33,721 nt of DNA from Elusimicrobiota bacterium (GTDB lineage: Bacteria; CAYTYR01; UBA6262). A program made the translations under genes and the position numbers. The notes beneath the pieces were generated by a model that saw only the letters and a list, made by a program, of their open reading frames with translations, made no database searches and was not told the DNA's origin. The stretch lies in assembly GCA_016218565.1 (NCBI GenBank), contig JACRDM010000061.1, positions 1-33,721 on the forward strand. Direction: 5' to 3'. This document shows, in pieces, positions 9,096-19,562 of the stretch; within the stretch, counting starts at the first letter, position 1, and every line of letters begins with the position of its first letter.

Positions 9096-9887
9096 TCAAC
9101 GAGTATAATAAAACAAGAGCAAAATAACGCCAAATACAAAACGGTACCAGACAAATATAACCAGGTCAGACTTTTTCAGGTACTGCAAAAAAAACCTGAT
9201 GCAGAGTAAGCCAAGTATAGCCGCAGTCAGCATTCCGGCGGCAAAATTCACTAAAGGTATAGTTAATCCTTGCTGGAAAAGTTTCTTGAGCGGAACAATC
9301 GCCGAGCCAAAGATAATCGGGGTAGAGAGTAAGAAAGAAAAACGTGCCGCGCTCTCCCGGTCCAGTCCCAGGATCCGGGCGCAACTGATAGTGCTGCCTG
9401 AGCGGGATACGCCCGGGATAATAGCCAAAGCCTGACTAAAACCGATCCACAGGCTTTGCCAGAAGGTGATCTGTTTAAAATTCACATCCTGTCGTCCGTA
9501 GCGGTCGCAGAGATACATAATCATTCCCATAATGATCAAGCTGCTGCCTACCAGGCCGACATTACGGAAGTAAGTTTCTGCTATATTGTCCAGCAGATAT
9601 CCAGCTATGGCTCCGGGTATAGCCGCAACTATCAAGAACCAGAACATTTTCCCATCCCTGGTACCGGTGCCGCGCCAGCCGCTTCTTATCAGCAGTATCC
9701 AATCCTGCCAAAAATAGATCATGACCGCGGCCAGGGTGCCCCAGTGCAGCGCAATATCAAACACCAGCCCATGGTCGGCCCAACCGAGAAGCTGCGGGAC
9801 AGCGATCAAGTGCCCGGAACTGGAGATTGGCAAAAATTCACCAACTCCCTGGATAAAGCCCAGAATGATTGATTGAATTATGGTCAT
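9096..9887 (-). CDS. uppP: Undecaprenyl-diphosphatase UppP (BacA)
   Basis: QGVGEFLPISSSGHLIAVPQLLGW and IPGVSRSGSTISCARILGLDRESAARFSFLLSTPIIFGS motifs. Confidence 0.96.
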   Translation of the reverse strand: MTIIQSIILGFIQGVGEFLPISSSGHLIAVPQLLGWADHGLVFDIALHWGTLAAVMIYFWQDWILLIRSGWRGTGTRDGKMFWFLIVAAIPGAIAGYLLDNIAETYFRNVGLVGSSLIIMGMIMYLCDRYGRQDVNFKQITFWQSLWIGFSQALAIIPGVSRSGSTISCARILGLDRESAARFSFLLSTPIIFGSAIVPLKKLFQQGLTIPLVNFAAGMLTAAILGLLCIRFFLQYLKKSDLVIFVWYRFVFGVILLLFYYTR

Positions 9888-9921
9888 AAAACCCCTTTAT
9901 ATTATATTGTAGCACATAGGC

Positions 9922-9957
9922 TAAAAAAAAACAACCATAATAACTTATGGTTGTTTT
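9922..9957 (-). terminator. Intrinsic terminator downstream of spoVG
   Basis: Minus strand AAAACAACCATA-AGTTAT-TATGGTTGTTTTTTTTT: 12-bp stem, 6-nt loop, T run. Confidence 0.9.
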
Positions 9958-9987
9958 CTGCTAAGGACGAACTTATCACGCTAAATC

Positions 9988-10281
9988 CTATAGTTCATCG
10001 TTCAGGTTATCGGGAGTGATTTCATACTTCTCTAAGATGGCTTTATTAATATCTTCCTTAATATTGGACTTCTTTATATATACAGTATCGCTGTATTTGC
10101 CATCGCTTCTTTTCCGGCCAGGCATCCCCACAAATAAACCTTTTTCCCCATTCAAGACCCGGATGTCACGCATGACAATACTGTCATTGATGGTAATGGT
10201 AGCCCAGGCTTTTAGATTGCCTTCCTTTTTCACCTTCTTGATCTTGACTCCAGTTATCTCGAATGACTTTTCCTCGGCCAT
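9988..10281 (-). CDS. spoVG: SpoVG family protein
   Basis: EITGVKIKKVKKEGNLKAWATITINDSIVMRDIRVLNGEKGLFVGMPGRKRSDGKYSDTVYI. Confidence 0.92.
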   Translation of the reverse strand: MAEEKSFEITGVKIKKVKKEGNLKAWATITINDSIVMRDIRVLNGEKGLFVGMPGRKRSDGKYSDTVYIKKSNIKEDINKAILEKYEITPDNLNDEL

Positions 10282-10305
10282 GTGGTCCCCCAAACTTAGA
10301 TTGAA

Positions 10306-10503
10306 CTACTTTAAGGAAACTTTCACATCCTTTTTGGCATCCTTGATACCCAGTTTATCCTCACGGGCCAGCCAGCCTAGTCCCATGCATACCAGACTGT
10401 TAGACAGTTTCAAACCGGTTTTGAGTTTCAAAACAGAAACTTCGCCATTCTTTTCGAGGAACTGAAATATTTTTCCAGCTGTTTCACCGACTTTATCGAT
10501 CAT
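10306..10503 (-). CDS. Winged helix-turn-helix protein (DUF2582-like)
   Basis: MIDKVGETAGKIFQFLEKNGEVSVLKLKTGLKLSNSLVCMGLGWLAREDKLGI; SD AGGAGGTGA upstream. Confidence 0.75.
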   Translation of the reverse strand: MIDKVGETAGKIFQFLEKNGEVSVLKLKTGLKLSNSLVCMGLGWLAREDKLGIKDAKKDVKVSLK

Positions 10504-10552
10504 GATCTTCACCTCCTTTACTATTAGTATACTTTTTTCATTACTGTTATCT

Positions 10553-10581
10553 AAGATATCAACACTCATTAACTTTGTCAA
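10553..10581 (-). promoter_or_regulatory. Putative sigma70-type promoter for the wHTH-spoVG unit
   Basis: Minus strand TTGACA (10576..10581), 17-nt spacer, TATCTT (10553..10558). Confidence 0.55.
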
Positions 10582-10596
10582 GAAAAAAACATTCTA

Positions 10597-11034
10597 TTAT
10601 GAAGGCATAATCAAGATAAGAGGTTGGCCGCTTTCTACACGCTTGCCGTTCACTACCAGGATCTTGATCACCTTCCCACTCGTCTCGGACTGGATCTCAT
10701 TCATCATTTTCATGGCTTCAATAATGCAGATAATCTGGCCTTTTTTAATATCCTCGCCTTCAGACACAAAATTAGCAGCTCCCGGAGCCGGGGACCGGTA
10801 AAAAACTCCTCCGAGCGGGGCCTTTACTTTTACCGCGCCTGCGGGAATATGGGCTTCTTGCAGGGATGTCGGCGCCGGAACTGCCGCCACCGGCGCCGCG
10901 TAGGGCCGGGACCGTTCTTCCTTGCGGCGCAGCTTGAGCTGGCCATGCTGGTCCTGGATAGCGAGCTCTACCAGGTCCTCTTTAACCATGAATTTAAAGA
11001 TCTTTTTTATTTCTTTCAGATCCTCTTCAGCCAC
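10597..11034 (-). CDS. accB: Biotin carboxyl carrier protein of acetyl-CoA carboxylase
   Basis: Ala/Pro linker and biotinylation motif IICIIEAMKMMNEIQSE. Confidence 0.93.
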   Translation of the reverse strand: MAEEDLKEIKKIFKFMVKEDLVELAIQDQHGQLKLRRKEERSRPYAAPVAAVPAPTSLQEAHIPAGAVKVKAPLGGVFYRSPAPGAANFVSEGEDIKKGQIICIIEAMKMMNEIQSETSGKVIKILVVNGKRVESGQPLILIMPS

Positions 11035-11048
11035 GTTTAAAACGCTCC

Positions 11049-11107
11049 TTTATCCTGTTAGAATACGTTATATTATAATAGTTTTTATAAATCTATTACG
11101 GGGCTTA
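11049..11107. repeat. CCCCGTTAGAA inverted-repeat element, copy 1 (pnp-accB gap, diverged)
   Basis: Arms tttatcctgttagaa (11049..11063) and tctattacggggctta (11092..11107); pnp stop TAA lies in the latter, accB SD GGAG follows the former. Confidence 0.65.
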
Positions 11108-13198
11108 TTTTTTTTCCCGCAATACCGCTTTGCGACTAAGGTTAATGCGGCCCATGGAATCAATTTCCACAACCTTCACTTCGATCTCATCACCTTCCTT
11201 GACCACATCTTCCACCTTCTCTGTACGTCCTTCAGCAAGTTGGGAAATATGTACCAGCCCTTCCTTGCCAGGCAGGATCTCGACAAAAGCGCCGAAGTTC
11301 ATCAAGCGGGTAACCTTGCCGGTATAATTCCGGCCGATCTCCGCGTCCGCCGTCAGATAGCCGATCATTTCCAAAGCAGCGTCAACCGCTGCCTGGTTTG
11401 GGCCAGACACAAAAACCTTGCCGTCATCTTCGATATTGATCTCGGCTTTGGTGTCTTCGATGATTTTCTTGATCACCTTGCCGCCCGGGCCAATGACATA
11501 CTTTATTTTATCAGTAGGAATCTGGATAATACAAATCTTGGGCGCAAAGCTCGATATGTTTTTACGGCTGGCTGGCAGCACGGCAGTCATTTCTGCCAAA
11601 ATATGGAGCCTGCCTTTCCTGGCTTTTTCCAGGGCTTCCGCTAAAATCTCGAAACTTAAACCTTCTACCTTTACATCTAATTGGATAGCGGTAATGCCTT
11701 TACGCGTTCCAGCTACTTTGAAGTCCATATCGCCATAATGGTCTTCATGACCGCTGATATCGGCAAAGGTGGCATATTTATCTTTTTCCAATACTAAGCC
11801 GATGGAAATACCGGCTACCGGGTCAGAGATGGGAACACCTGCATCCATCAAGGAAAGCGTACCACCGCACACACTAGCCATGGACGAAGAACCATTAGAT
11901 TCCAAAATATCAGCAACGATCCTGACGGTATAGGGAAATTTTTCTTCACTTGGCAGGATGGGGCTGAGCGATTTTTCCGCCAAAGCGCCGTGGCCTATTT
12001 CTCTCCGGCCTGTGCCGCGTAAAGGTTTTACTTCTCCGGTCGCAAACGGCGGGAAATTGTAGTGCAACATGAATTTCTTTTTATATTCACCTTCCAGCTC
12101 ATCCATGATCTGGCGGTCATCCATCGTACCCAGGGTAGTGGTCACCAGGGCTTGGGTCTGGCCGCGGGTGAAGATCGCCGAACCATGGGTCCGCGGTAAC
12201 ACGCCGACTTGCGCGCTGATATCGCGGATCTGGTCAAAAGTACGCCTGTCTAGCCGTATATGATCTTCCAAAATAAGACGGCGGATCTCTTTTTCCAACA
12301 TCTTGTCAATGACCTGCTTGATGGACTTTTCCTGTTCCGGGTATTTTTCAGCAAAGCGCGCTATGGTTTCATTAATACCTTTATCCAGCGCTATTGCGCG
12401 GGCCTTCTTCTCTGTTACTTGCACCGCTTCCAAAACATAAGGCCTGGCAAAAGTTTCCACCTCCTGTATTAAAGACGGAGCAGTTTCAGTCAATACATGG
12501 TCTTTTGGGTTAGCGCCGCACATTTTAAGTAATTCTTCCTGTAAAGCGACTATTTCTTTAATATATTTGTGGCCGAATTTAATGGCTTCCAGGACCTCTT
12601 CTTCAGAGACTTCATAGGCGCCGCCTTCAATCATGGTCACCGCATCTTTAGTGCCGGCGACAACGATGTCAAAAGTACTGGCTTTCAATTCATCCGTGGT
12701 TGGATTAAGGACCAATTGTCCTTCAATTTTTCCGACTCTTACGCCAGCGACCATCTTGGCAAAAGGCGCACCGGCCAATCCCAAAGCCAGAGAACTGGCG
12801 CAGATGGATAGTACATCCGGGTCATTCTGGGTATCCACGGAGAGTACGGTTACCATCACCTGTACCTCATTGCGGAACCTCTCGTCAAAGAGCGGACGAA
12901 GAGGCCGATCGATCAAACGCGAGGTTAATACTTCTTTTTCCCGCGGTCTTCCTTCTCTCTTGAAAAATCCACCGGGAATTTTTCCGGCGGCATAAGTTCT
13001 TTCCCTGTATTCCACAGTCAACGGGAAGAAATCAATAGCTTCCCTTGGTTCATTGGCTATTCCGATCGTAGCCAAGACTACGGTTTCGGCATACGAAGCG
13101 ACTACCGCGCCCTGGGCCTGTTTGGCCAATTCGCCGGTCTCAAACTTCAAAGTCTTGCCATTCAACCCCATACTTACTGATTGTTTTTTAGTTTCCAA
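11105..13198 (-). CDS. pnp: Polyribonucleotide nucleotidyltransferase
   Basis: 697 aa with RNase PH domains, KH (IKYVIGPGGKVIKKI) and S1 (GKVTRLMNFGAFVEILPGKEGLVHISQ); TTG start. Confidence 0.97.
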   Translation of the reverse strand: METKKQSVSMGLNGKTLKFETGELAKQAQGAVVASYAETVVLATIGIANEPREAIDFFPLTVEYRERTYAAGKIPGGFFKREGRPREKEVLTSRLIDRPLRPLFDERFRNEVQVMVTVLSVDTQNDPDVLSICASSLALGLAGAPFAKMVAGVRVGKIEGQLVLNPTTDELKASTFDIVVAGTKDAVTMIEGGAYEVSEEEVLEAIKFGHKYIKEIVALQEELLKMCGANPKDHVLTETAPSLIQEVETFARPYVLEAVQVTEKKARAIALDKGINETIARFAEKYPEQEKSIKQVIDKMLEKEIRRLILEDHIRLDRRTFDQIRDISAQVGVLPRTHGSAIFTRGQTQALVTTTLGTMDDRQIMDELEGEYKKKFMLHYNFPPFATGEVKPLRGTGRREIGHGALAEKSLSPILPSEEKFPYTVRIVADILESNGSSSMASVCGGTLSLMDAGVPISDPVAGISIGLVLEKDKYATFADISGHEDHYGDMDFKVAGTRKGITAIQLDVKVEGLSFEILAEALEKARKGRLHILAEMTAVLPASRKNISSFAPKICIIQIPTDKIKYVIGPGGKVIKKIIEDTKAEINIEDDGKVFVSGPNQAAVDAALEMIGYLTADAEIGRNYTGKVTRLMNFGAFVEILPGKEGLVHISQLAEGRTEKVEDVVKEGDEIEVKVVEIDSMGRINLSRKAVLREKK

Positions 13199-13211
13199 TT
13201 TATTCCCTTTC

Positions 13212-13278
13212 TTTACCCGGTTAGAGATATTCTAACGAAGAGTACATGCCTGCCCTAGATAATTTCTAACGGGGTTTA
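13212..13278. repeat. CCCCGTTAGAA inverted-repeat element, copy 2 (rpsO-pnp gap)
   Basis: Arms tttacccggttagag (13212..13226) and ttctaacggggttta (13264..13278); an extra ttctaacg half-site sits at 13230..13237. Confidence 0.8.
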
Positions 13279-13545
13279 TTTGCGTAAATCTAATTTTTCG
13301 AGCATCGCTCGATATTTTTCTAAATCGTACTTTTTAAGATAATTCAAAAGGCTCCTTCTCTGTCCGACTAATTTCAGCAACCCATGTCTGGAATGATGAT
13401 CCTTCTTGTGGACCTTGAAATGCCCGGTGAGCTGGTTAATACGCTCGGTGATCAAAGCCACCTGCACTTCAGCCGAACCGGTATCTTTCTCGCTCTTCTT
13501 GAATTTTTCGATAACTTCCTTTTTCTTCTCTTTGGGTAATACCAT
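13276..13545 (-). CDS. rpsO: 30S ribosomal protein S15
   Basis: [51 protein letters not shown]. Confidence 0.97.
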   Translation of the reverse strand: MVLPKEKKKEVIEKFKKSEKDTGSAEVQVALITERINQLTGHFKVHKKDHHSRHGLLKLVGQRRSLLNYLKKYDLEKYRAMLEKLDLRK

Positions 13546-13622
13546 CGCTTTCACTCCTCTCTAATAATACTAAAGGTTGGCGAATTACGCTAATGACCAC
13601 GAATACAATTTAAGGCGTAAAT

Positions 13623-13651
13623 AATATAACATAAGATAATTGTTTTTACAA
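13623..13651 (-). promoter_or_regulatory. Putative promoter upstream of rpsO
   Basis: Minus strand TTGTAA (13646..13651), 17-nt spacer, TATATT (13623..13628). Confidence 0.5.
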
Positions 13652-13684
13652 GAATTTTATTCGAGTCCTATACAGCTATTCGCC

Positions 13685-14614
13685 TTATTCATGTTTTAGT
13701 ACTCTTGCCGCAGCAGCTACATCCCTGGCTATTTGTTGCGCTAGCAAAGTATGATTACGGAAAAACCGTTCTTGACGCAGTTTCCGGAGCAGTTCCAGAC
13801 GCAATGTTTTTCCGTAAAGCCGGCCTTTGAATCCCAGGAGATGCGCCTCTATCTTGGGCAATTTCGGAACCATCCCCAAACTAGCCCGGTACCCGATGAA
13901 AACAACCGCTGGCCGGCGGCTGTTCCCGGTTTTAGCCCAGGCAGCATAGATCCCCAAAGGCAGAAGCAGGCGTTTATCTATATTCAGATTGGCTGTGGGG
14001 AAAGCTAATTTCCGGCCTAGTCCCCTGCCGGTTATCACTTTGCCGATTAAAACATGCGGCCGGCCCAGCAACTCTACCGCGGCTTTGAGCGAGCCCGCCC
14101 GGAGCAATTCCCGGATCTTGCTGGAAGAAACTTTTTGACCCCGCCGGTGCAGATTGGGAATTACTTTTACCGCGTAGCCAAACTGTTGGCTAAAATTTTT
14201 TAAAGTTTCAACCCCCCCTGCCTGGCCAGCGCCAAAATGGTAATGTTCACCAACCCAGAGACTTTTTATTCCCAACTTTTTTACCAGAATATTCTTGATG
14301 AAATCTTGTGGTTCCATCCTGGCCAGGGTTTGGTTAAATTTCAACACCACCATCACCTGCGCGTCCAATTGCCTGATCAGATCTATTTTTTCCCTGGTAG
14401 CGGTCAGGAGTACGCCGGTAATATTTTTATTCAAAACCTCCCGCGGGATATGGTCAAAAGTCAAAACAATACTGGTCCCGCCAGACTCTCGCGCTTCGGT
14501 GACGGCAGCTTTTATCAGTTGTTGATGTCCCAGGTGCACTCCGTCAAAAGTTCCCAGGGCTATAACCGGCTGCTTTAACTTTTTTAGATGTTGTAATCCG
14601 TAATAAACTCTCAT
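13685..14614 (-). CDS. ribF: Bifunctional riboflavin kinase/FAD synthetase
   Basis: VIALGTFDGVHLGHQQLI, SSSKIRELLRAG, VITGRGLGRKLAFPTANL, EAHLLGFKGRLYGKTLRLEL. Confidence 0.95.
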   Translation of the reverse strand: MRVYYGLQHLKKLKQPVIALGTFDGVHLGHQQLIKAAVTEARESGGTSIVLTFDHIPREVLNKNITGVLLTATREKIDLIRQLDAQVMVVLKFNQTLARMEPQDFIKNILVKKLGIKSLWVGEHYHFGAGQAGGVETLKNFSQQFGYAVKVIPNLHRRGQKVSSSKIRELLRAGSLKAAVELLGRPHVLIGKVITGRGLGRKLAFPTANLNIDKRLLLPLGIYAAWAKTGNSRRPAVVFIGYRASLGMVPKLPKIEAHLLGFKGRLYGKTLRLELLRKLRQERFFRNHTLLAQQIARDVAAAARVLKHE

Positions 14615-15582
14615 TTAGACAACTGTTTGCTGATCTTTAGCAATACCTCTTTCTTTACTTTTGTTAGCGAGCCGGCGAGAAAGAAGCCGGCTGCTCTTTT
14701 ATGTCCACCGCCACCGAATTTAACTGCAATGGCGTTTACATCGACCTGGTCCTGGGAACGCAGACTAACCTTAAAACCGTCATTCTGCTGTCTCAGCAGC
14801 GCCGCTACTTTGACTCCTTTAAGAGAACGGGCAAACCTGATGATGCCTTCCGTATGTTCTACCTTAGCGCCCGTCTTACGCAATAACTGCCGGGGCACTA
14901 CAGCCGTGGCCACCTGACCTTGGTGGCTTACTTGTAGGCCGGAGAGGCTGGCACCCAGCAATTTCAACTGCGGCAGACTGTTTTCTTCATAGATCCGGCG
15001 CCCTAGCTCACAGGGATCTACTCCTGCTTCAACCAGTAGCGCCGCAGTCCGCAAGGCGGCCGGATTAGTATTGGCTTCCTGGAATTTATTGGTTTCCGTT
15101 ACAATGCCGGTATAGAGACAGGTGGCTATAGACTGGGTCAACTTCTTAGCCCCGGCCTTGACTACATTATAGATCTGTTCTGCGCAGGACGCGCTTTCCC
15201 GATCCAGGTAATGGTAATCACCAAAAGGGAGCGCGCTCAAGTGATGATCAATGACTATCACTTTTTTGACCTGCGTTTTTAAATCGATAATATTACCGGT
15301 CCGCTGGATATCGCTGGCATCCAGGATCAACGCCACGTCAAAAGTACCGCTGACCCGGGCCGCTTTGATGATCTTCCGGGCACGTGGCAAAAACCGGTAT
15401 ATGGCGGGGCAACCATCGCGGTTGGCGATCACATATTTCTTTTGGCCCAACTGTTCCAAGAACAGGGCCATGGCGGTCTCACAGGATATGGAATCACCGT
15501 CGGGATTGAGATGGGAGGTGAGCAAGAAAGACTGCCCCGAAGCTATAACCTTTACGATATCCCTGATCACTTTCCCGAACAT
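14611..15582 (-). CDS. nrnA: DHH-family phosphoesterase, NrnA-like
   Basis: LTSHLNPDGDSISCETAMALFL, VIDHHLS, FGGGGHKRAAGF (DHH/DHHA1); ATGA overlap with ribF. Confidence 0.9.
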   Translation of the reverse strand: MFGKVIRDIVKVIASGQSFLLTSHLNPDGDSISCETAMALFLEQLGQKKYVIANRDGCPAIYRFLPRARKIIKAARVSGTFDVALILDASDIQRTGNIIDLKTQVKKVIVIDHHLSALPFGDYHYLDRESASCAEQIYNVVKAGAKKLTQSIATCLYTGIVTETNKFQEANTNPAALRTAALLVEAGVDPCELGRRIYEENSLPQLKLLGASLSGLQVSHQGQVATAVVPRQLLRKTGAKVEHTEGIIRFARSLKGVKVAALLRQQNDGFKVSLRSQDQVDVNAIAVKFGGGGHKRAAGFFLAGSLTKVKKEVLLKISKQLSK

Positions 15583-15932
15583 TTTTTTTCTTCTTCCTTT
15601 TTGATCTTTTCCAGGATCTCAAAAACGTGGCCAGCCTTTTCCTGGGTCTGATCATAATGAAAACGCAGTTCCGGTACGAATCGCAATTGGATCCGGTGGC
15701 CTATTTCCTTGCGGAAAAAAGGCGTAGCCTCGGCTAGAATCTGCTGGGTCTGTTTCTGTTTTTCCGGCGGTCCATAAACACTGAAAAATATCTTGGCCAA
15801 TTTTAAGTCGGGGGTCAGCTCCACGTCAGTGATGGTCACAAAACCGACCTCCTTGTTTTTAAAATCCGCGATCATGATCTTACCCATTTCCCGCTTGATC
15901 AGTTCCGCTACCCGGATCACTCTTCTGTTCAT
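15567..15932 (-). CDS. rbfA: Ribosome-binding factor A
   Basis: MNRRVIRVAELIKREMGKIM...VTITDVELTPDLKLAKIFFSVYG...RIQLRFVPELRFHYD. Confidence 0.93.
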   Translation of the reverse strand: MNRRVIRVAELIKREMGKIMIADFKNKEVGFVTITDVELTPDLKLAKIFFSVYGPPEKQKQTQQILAEATPFFRKEIGHRIQLRFVPELRFHYDQTQEKAGHVFEILEKIKKEEEKKCSGK

Positions 15933-15987
15933 AGTATCTCCAAAAAACGATGATCTGATGATAAGTAAAAGATTTGGCTTATACGTA

Positions 15988-18210
15988 TCATCGTATTATC
16001 GCTTCACTATCCAACTTCCTGGCGACTTTTTCCAGCCTGTAGGCTTCGATGCTGTCTCCGGCTTTCAAATCATTAAAATTCTCGATCCCGATACCGCATT
16101 CAAATCCAGTGGCCACCTCTTTGACATCGTCCTTAAATCTGCGCAAAGAAGATATTTTGCCTTCAAAAATAACCACATTATCCCTGACCAGTCGCACGGT
16201 GGCGGTGCGCGGGATCACACCTTCATTAATATAACTGCCAGCCACTACGCCACCTTTGGGCAGTTTGAAGATTTGCCGTACCTCGGCCCGGCCCAGTTTA
16301 ACTTCCTTGATGTCCGGTTCAAGCATACCTTCCAGCGCCTTCCTCACGTCATCAATAACTTCATAGATTACGCGGTAAAGCCGCAGATCCACTTTTTCTT
16401 TTTCCACTAAGGCTTCGATCCCGGTCTGCGGACGCACGTTAAACCCGATAATAATGGCATTGGAAATACTGGCCAGAATGACATCGCTTTCGGTAATGCC
16501 GCCGACACCGCGATGGATAACGTTTATTTTTACTTCCTTATTAGGCAGCTTAAGTAATGATTCTTTCAACGCTTCGGCTGAACCCTGAACATCGGCTTTG
16601 ATGATAATCTTTAATTCCTTGAGTTTGCCTTGTTTGATCTGTTCGTATAATTCATCTAAGCTGATCTTGGCCTTATTTAAGTTCATCACCTCCAGCCGCT
16701 TTATCTCTTGTCGCATAGTAGAGATATGGCGGGCTTCGCGCTCGTCAGCCACTACCTGGAACGAATCGCCGGCTTGCGGCAAACCGTTCAGGCCTAACAC
16801 TTCAACGGGTGTAGCCGGACCGGCTCCCTGCACTTTTTCCAGCTTATCGTTGAACATGGCCCGCACTTTCCCATAAATCTGGCCAGCGATAAAGAGATCG
16901 CCGGGATGTAAAGTTCCTTTCTGGATGAGTAAAGTAGCTACCGGCCCTCTGCCTTTATCTAATTTGGCTTCTACCACCACTCCTCTGGCCTTAGTCTTGG
17001 GATTGGCTTTCAACTCCTTCATTTCTGCTTCCAACAGGATCATCTCCAGGAGAGTTTCCAGACCGGTTTTTTTATTCGCAGAAACTTCTACAAAAATAGT
17101 TTTTCCACCCCAATCTTCGCTGGCCAGATCCAGACCAGCTAATTCCTGTTTTATCTTTTGTACATTGGCCGCCGGCAAATCCACTTTATTAACCGCTACG
17201 ATAATAGGTACGTTAGCCGCTTTGGCATGATTGATAGCTTCCACTGTTTGCGGCATTACGCCGTCGTCAGCAGCTACTACCAGCACGACAATATCAGTCA
17301 CCTGCGCGCCCCGAGCGCGCATTGCGGTAAACGCTTCATGGCCTGGAGTATCCAGGAATACTATGTCACCTTTAGGCAAGCTTACTTTATAGGCGCCGAT
17401 ATGCTGGGTGATCCCGCCGGCTTCCCCGCCAGCCACATTGGTTTCCCTGATCGCGTCAAGAAGAGAGGTTTTGCCATGATCCACGTGACCCATAATGGTG
17501 ACCACCGGAGACCGTGGCACCAGGTCCGCTGAATTATCTTTTTCATCTTCCTTTACTAATATCTCTTCACCATAGAGAGGGACTATTTCAGCTTCGTATC
17601 CGTAATCTTCTACAATAAGAGAAACTATATCTGGTTCCAGCCGCTGATTAATAGTGGCCAGGATCTTTATCTGCATTAATTTTTTTACCAGTTCAGAAGG
17701 TTTTATCTTTAGTTTTTCCGCTAGTTCGCCAACAGTGACGATCTGCGGTATTTTTAGTTTTTCCTTCGGCAGTACAAGCGGGACAGCCGGAGGCGCCGGC
17801 GCGGGAATTGGCTTCACTTCTGGAGCCGTCTCTTGAGGTTGAGGCGCAAGATGAGGCTTTTGCTCAATTTTCGGTTTTACCTGCTTTGGGACTGGCTGCG
17901 CTTTGATATGTACCTGAGGAGCCGGATTAGTAATTATCTCAACCGGTTCCTTTTGTACTACTGTTTTGCTTTCTTCTTTGACCGCAGTTTCTTTTTTAAT
18001 TATGGCTTTTACAACTTTCTTTTCTTTGGGAATAGATTCTTCTTTTACCGCTTTCCTGACTGTTTTTTTCGGTTGCTTAGCCTCTTTTTCCATTGGTTTA
18101 GCAATTGCTGTTTTCTTTTTCTTTTCTGGCTTAACCACTGCCGTTACCGCTTTTCTGATGATCTTTTTTGGTTTTTTTTCGTCGTCTTTAGTCTCTGATT
18201 TTTTTACCAT
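15988..18210 (-). CDS. infB: Translation initiation factor IF-2
   Basis: [67 protein letters not shown]; Lys/Pro-rich N-terminus. Confidence 0.98.
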   Translation of the reverse strand: MVKKSETKDDEKKPKKIIRKAVTAVVKPEKKKKTAIAKPMEKEAKQPKKTVRKAVKEESIPKEKKVVKAIIKKETAVKEESKTVVQKEPVEIITNPAPQVHIKAQPVPKQVKPKIEQKPHLAPQPQETAPEVKPIPAPAPPAVPLVLPKEKLKIPQIVTVGELAEKLKIKPSELVKKLMQIKILATINQRLEPDIVSLIVEDYGYEAEIVPLYGEEILVKEDEKDNSADLVPRSPVVTIMGHVDHGKTSLLDAIRETNVAGGEAGGITQHIGAYKVSLPKGDIVFLDTPGHEAFTAMRARGAQVTDIVVLVVAADDGVMPQTVEAINHAKAANVPIIVAVNKVDLPAANVQKIKQELAGLDLASEDWGGKTIFVEVSANKKTGLETLLEMILLEAEMKELKANPKTKARGVVVEAKLDKGRGPVATLLIQKGTLHPGDLFIAGQIYGKVRAMFNDKLEKVQGAGPATPVEVLGLNGLPQAGDSFQVVADEREARHISTMRQEIKRLEVMNLNKAKISLDELYEQIKQGKLKELKIIIKADVQGSAEALKESLLKLPNKEVKINVIHRGVGGITESDVILASISNAIIIGFNVRPQTGIEALVEKEKVDLRLYRVIYEVIDDVRKALEGMLEPDIKEVKLGRAEVRQIFKLPKGGVVAGSYINEGVIPRTATVRLVRDNVVIFEGKISSLRRFKDDVKEVATGFECGIGIENFNDLKAGDSIEAYRLEKVARKLDSEAIIR

Positions 18211-18234
18211 ACTTGGCCCCCACTGGGAACTACA

Positions 18235-19545
18235 TTATTTTTGTTCGACCATAATTTCTTTGGCTGTGGCCTGTATTTTTTCGGCTTTTTTCTGACCTAT
18301 ACCCGGCACCTGAGTCAGGTCGACGATAGCCGCAGCGGCAATTTTTTCCAGGGTACCAAAGCCTTTAGCGATCAATTCGGTCTGTAATTTTTCGCCAACA
18401 GACGGCAACCGGGTTAGCTCTCCACTAACTTCCGCCGCTGTTTCAGCAACCGTCACTGCTGCTGCCTGCGCAGCTGCTGCTTCCGCCGCGGCAATACTGG
18501 CCTGAGCCTGGATCTTCTTATCAGACTGGCTTTTGATATCGATATGCCAACCGGTGAGCTTGGCCGCCAGGCGTACGTTCTGCCCGGCTTTACCGATAGC
18601 CAGAGACAACTGGTCATCTGGCACGATCACTTCGGCTCTCTTATTAGGGGTATCTACGGTGACGCTCGCGGTTTTGGCCGGGGACAGGGCTTTAGCAATA
18701 TATGTGGGCTGGTCATTGTGGAAGTCAATGACATCTATCCTTTCGCCCTTGAGCTCATCAATAATAGTACGAATGCGGGAACCCTTTACTCCCACACAAG
18801 CGCCGACCGGGTCTACTTTTTCATTATTACTGGCCACGGCTATCTTCGCTCGTTGGCCTGGCTCACGAACGACATTCTTTATTTCCACGATCTTCTCGTA
18901 AATTTCCGGCACTTCCAGTTCAAACAAACGCTTTAACAAACCAGGGTGGGTCCGGGAAACAATCACATGGGGACCTTTGGTGGTTTTATTGACCTTTAAA
19001 ATGATCACTTTGATCCGTTCACCGCCATGATAGGACTCGCCTTTGATCTGTTCACGCTGCGGCAAATGCGCCTCGATCTTGCCCAGATCTATAATGAGCC
19101 CTTTAGGCGCAACCCGTTGCACGATGCCATTGATCAATTCCATTTCTTTCACTTTGTATTCATTGAACAGGTTTTCCCGCTCGGTTTCCAGTAACCTCTG
19201 GATGATGATCTGTTTGGCGGTCTGAGCGGCAATACGCCCAAATACTCTGGTATCCAGGGCAATGATAACATCATCATCGATCTTGGCTTTCGGCTTAATC
19301 TTCTGAGCCTCGCTCAGGGAAATTTCTAGATCGCTGCGTTTCGCCTGTTCCACCACTTTTTTCGTCTGGGAAGACGCGATCGCTCCGGTTTCCCGGTTAA
19401 TGGTCACAGCCAGGTTTTGGCTGGAATGCAGATGCTTGCGCAGAGCGGCCAGCAGCGCCGCTTCCACCATTTGTATCAAATCTTCTTTTTTAATATTCTT
19501 TTCCCGTTCAATTTGTTCCAGTGTGTCTAATAATTCACTTGCCAT
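18235..19545 (-). CDS. nusA: Transcription termination/antitermination protein NusA
   Basis: S1, KH1 (DPVGACVGVKGSRIRTIIDELKGERIDVI) and KH2 domains plus C-terminal HhH repeat. Confidence 0.97.
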   Translation of the reverse strand: MASELLDTLEQIEREKNIKKEDLIQMVEAALLAALRKHLHSSQNLAVTINRETGAIASSQTKKVVEQAKRSDLEISLSEAQKIKPKAKIDDDVIIALDTRVFGRIAAQTAKQIIIQRLLETERENLFNEYKVKEMELINGIVQRVAPKGLIIDLGKIEAHLPQREQIKGESYHGGERIKVIILKVNKTTKGPHVIVSRTHPGLLKRLFELEVPEIYEKIVEIKNVVREPGQRAKIAVASNNEKVDPVGACVGVKGSRIRTIIDELKGERIDVIDFHNDQPTYIAKALSPAKTASVTVDTPNKRAEVIVPDDQLSLAIGKAGQNVRLAAKLTGWHIDIKSQSDKKIQAQASIAAAEAAAAQAAAVTVAETAAEVSGELTRLPSVGEKLQTELIAKGFGTLEKIAAAAIVDLTQVPGIGQKKAEKIQATAKEIMVEQK

Positions 19546-19562
19546 CCTGCATCCTCCTAATT

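Noticed and set aside
10922-11644. 240-aa plus-strand ORF
   Set aside because: Lies antisense to accB and pnp, which have unmistakable family motifs; composition is typical of a shadow ORF.
15793-16410. 205-aa plus-strand ORF
   Set aside because: Antisense to rbfA/infB; no recognizable motif.
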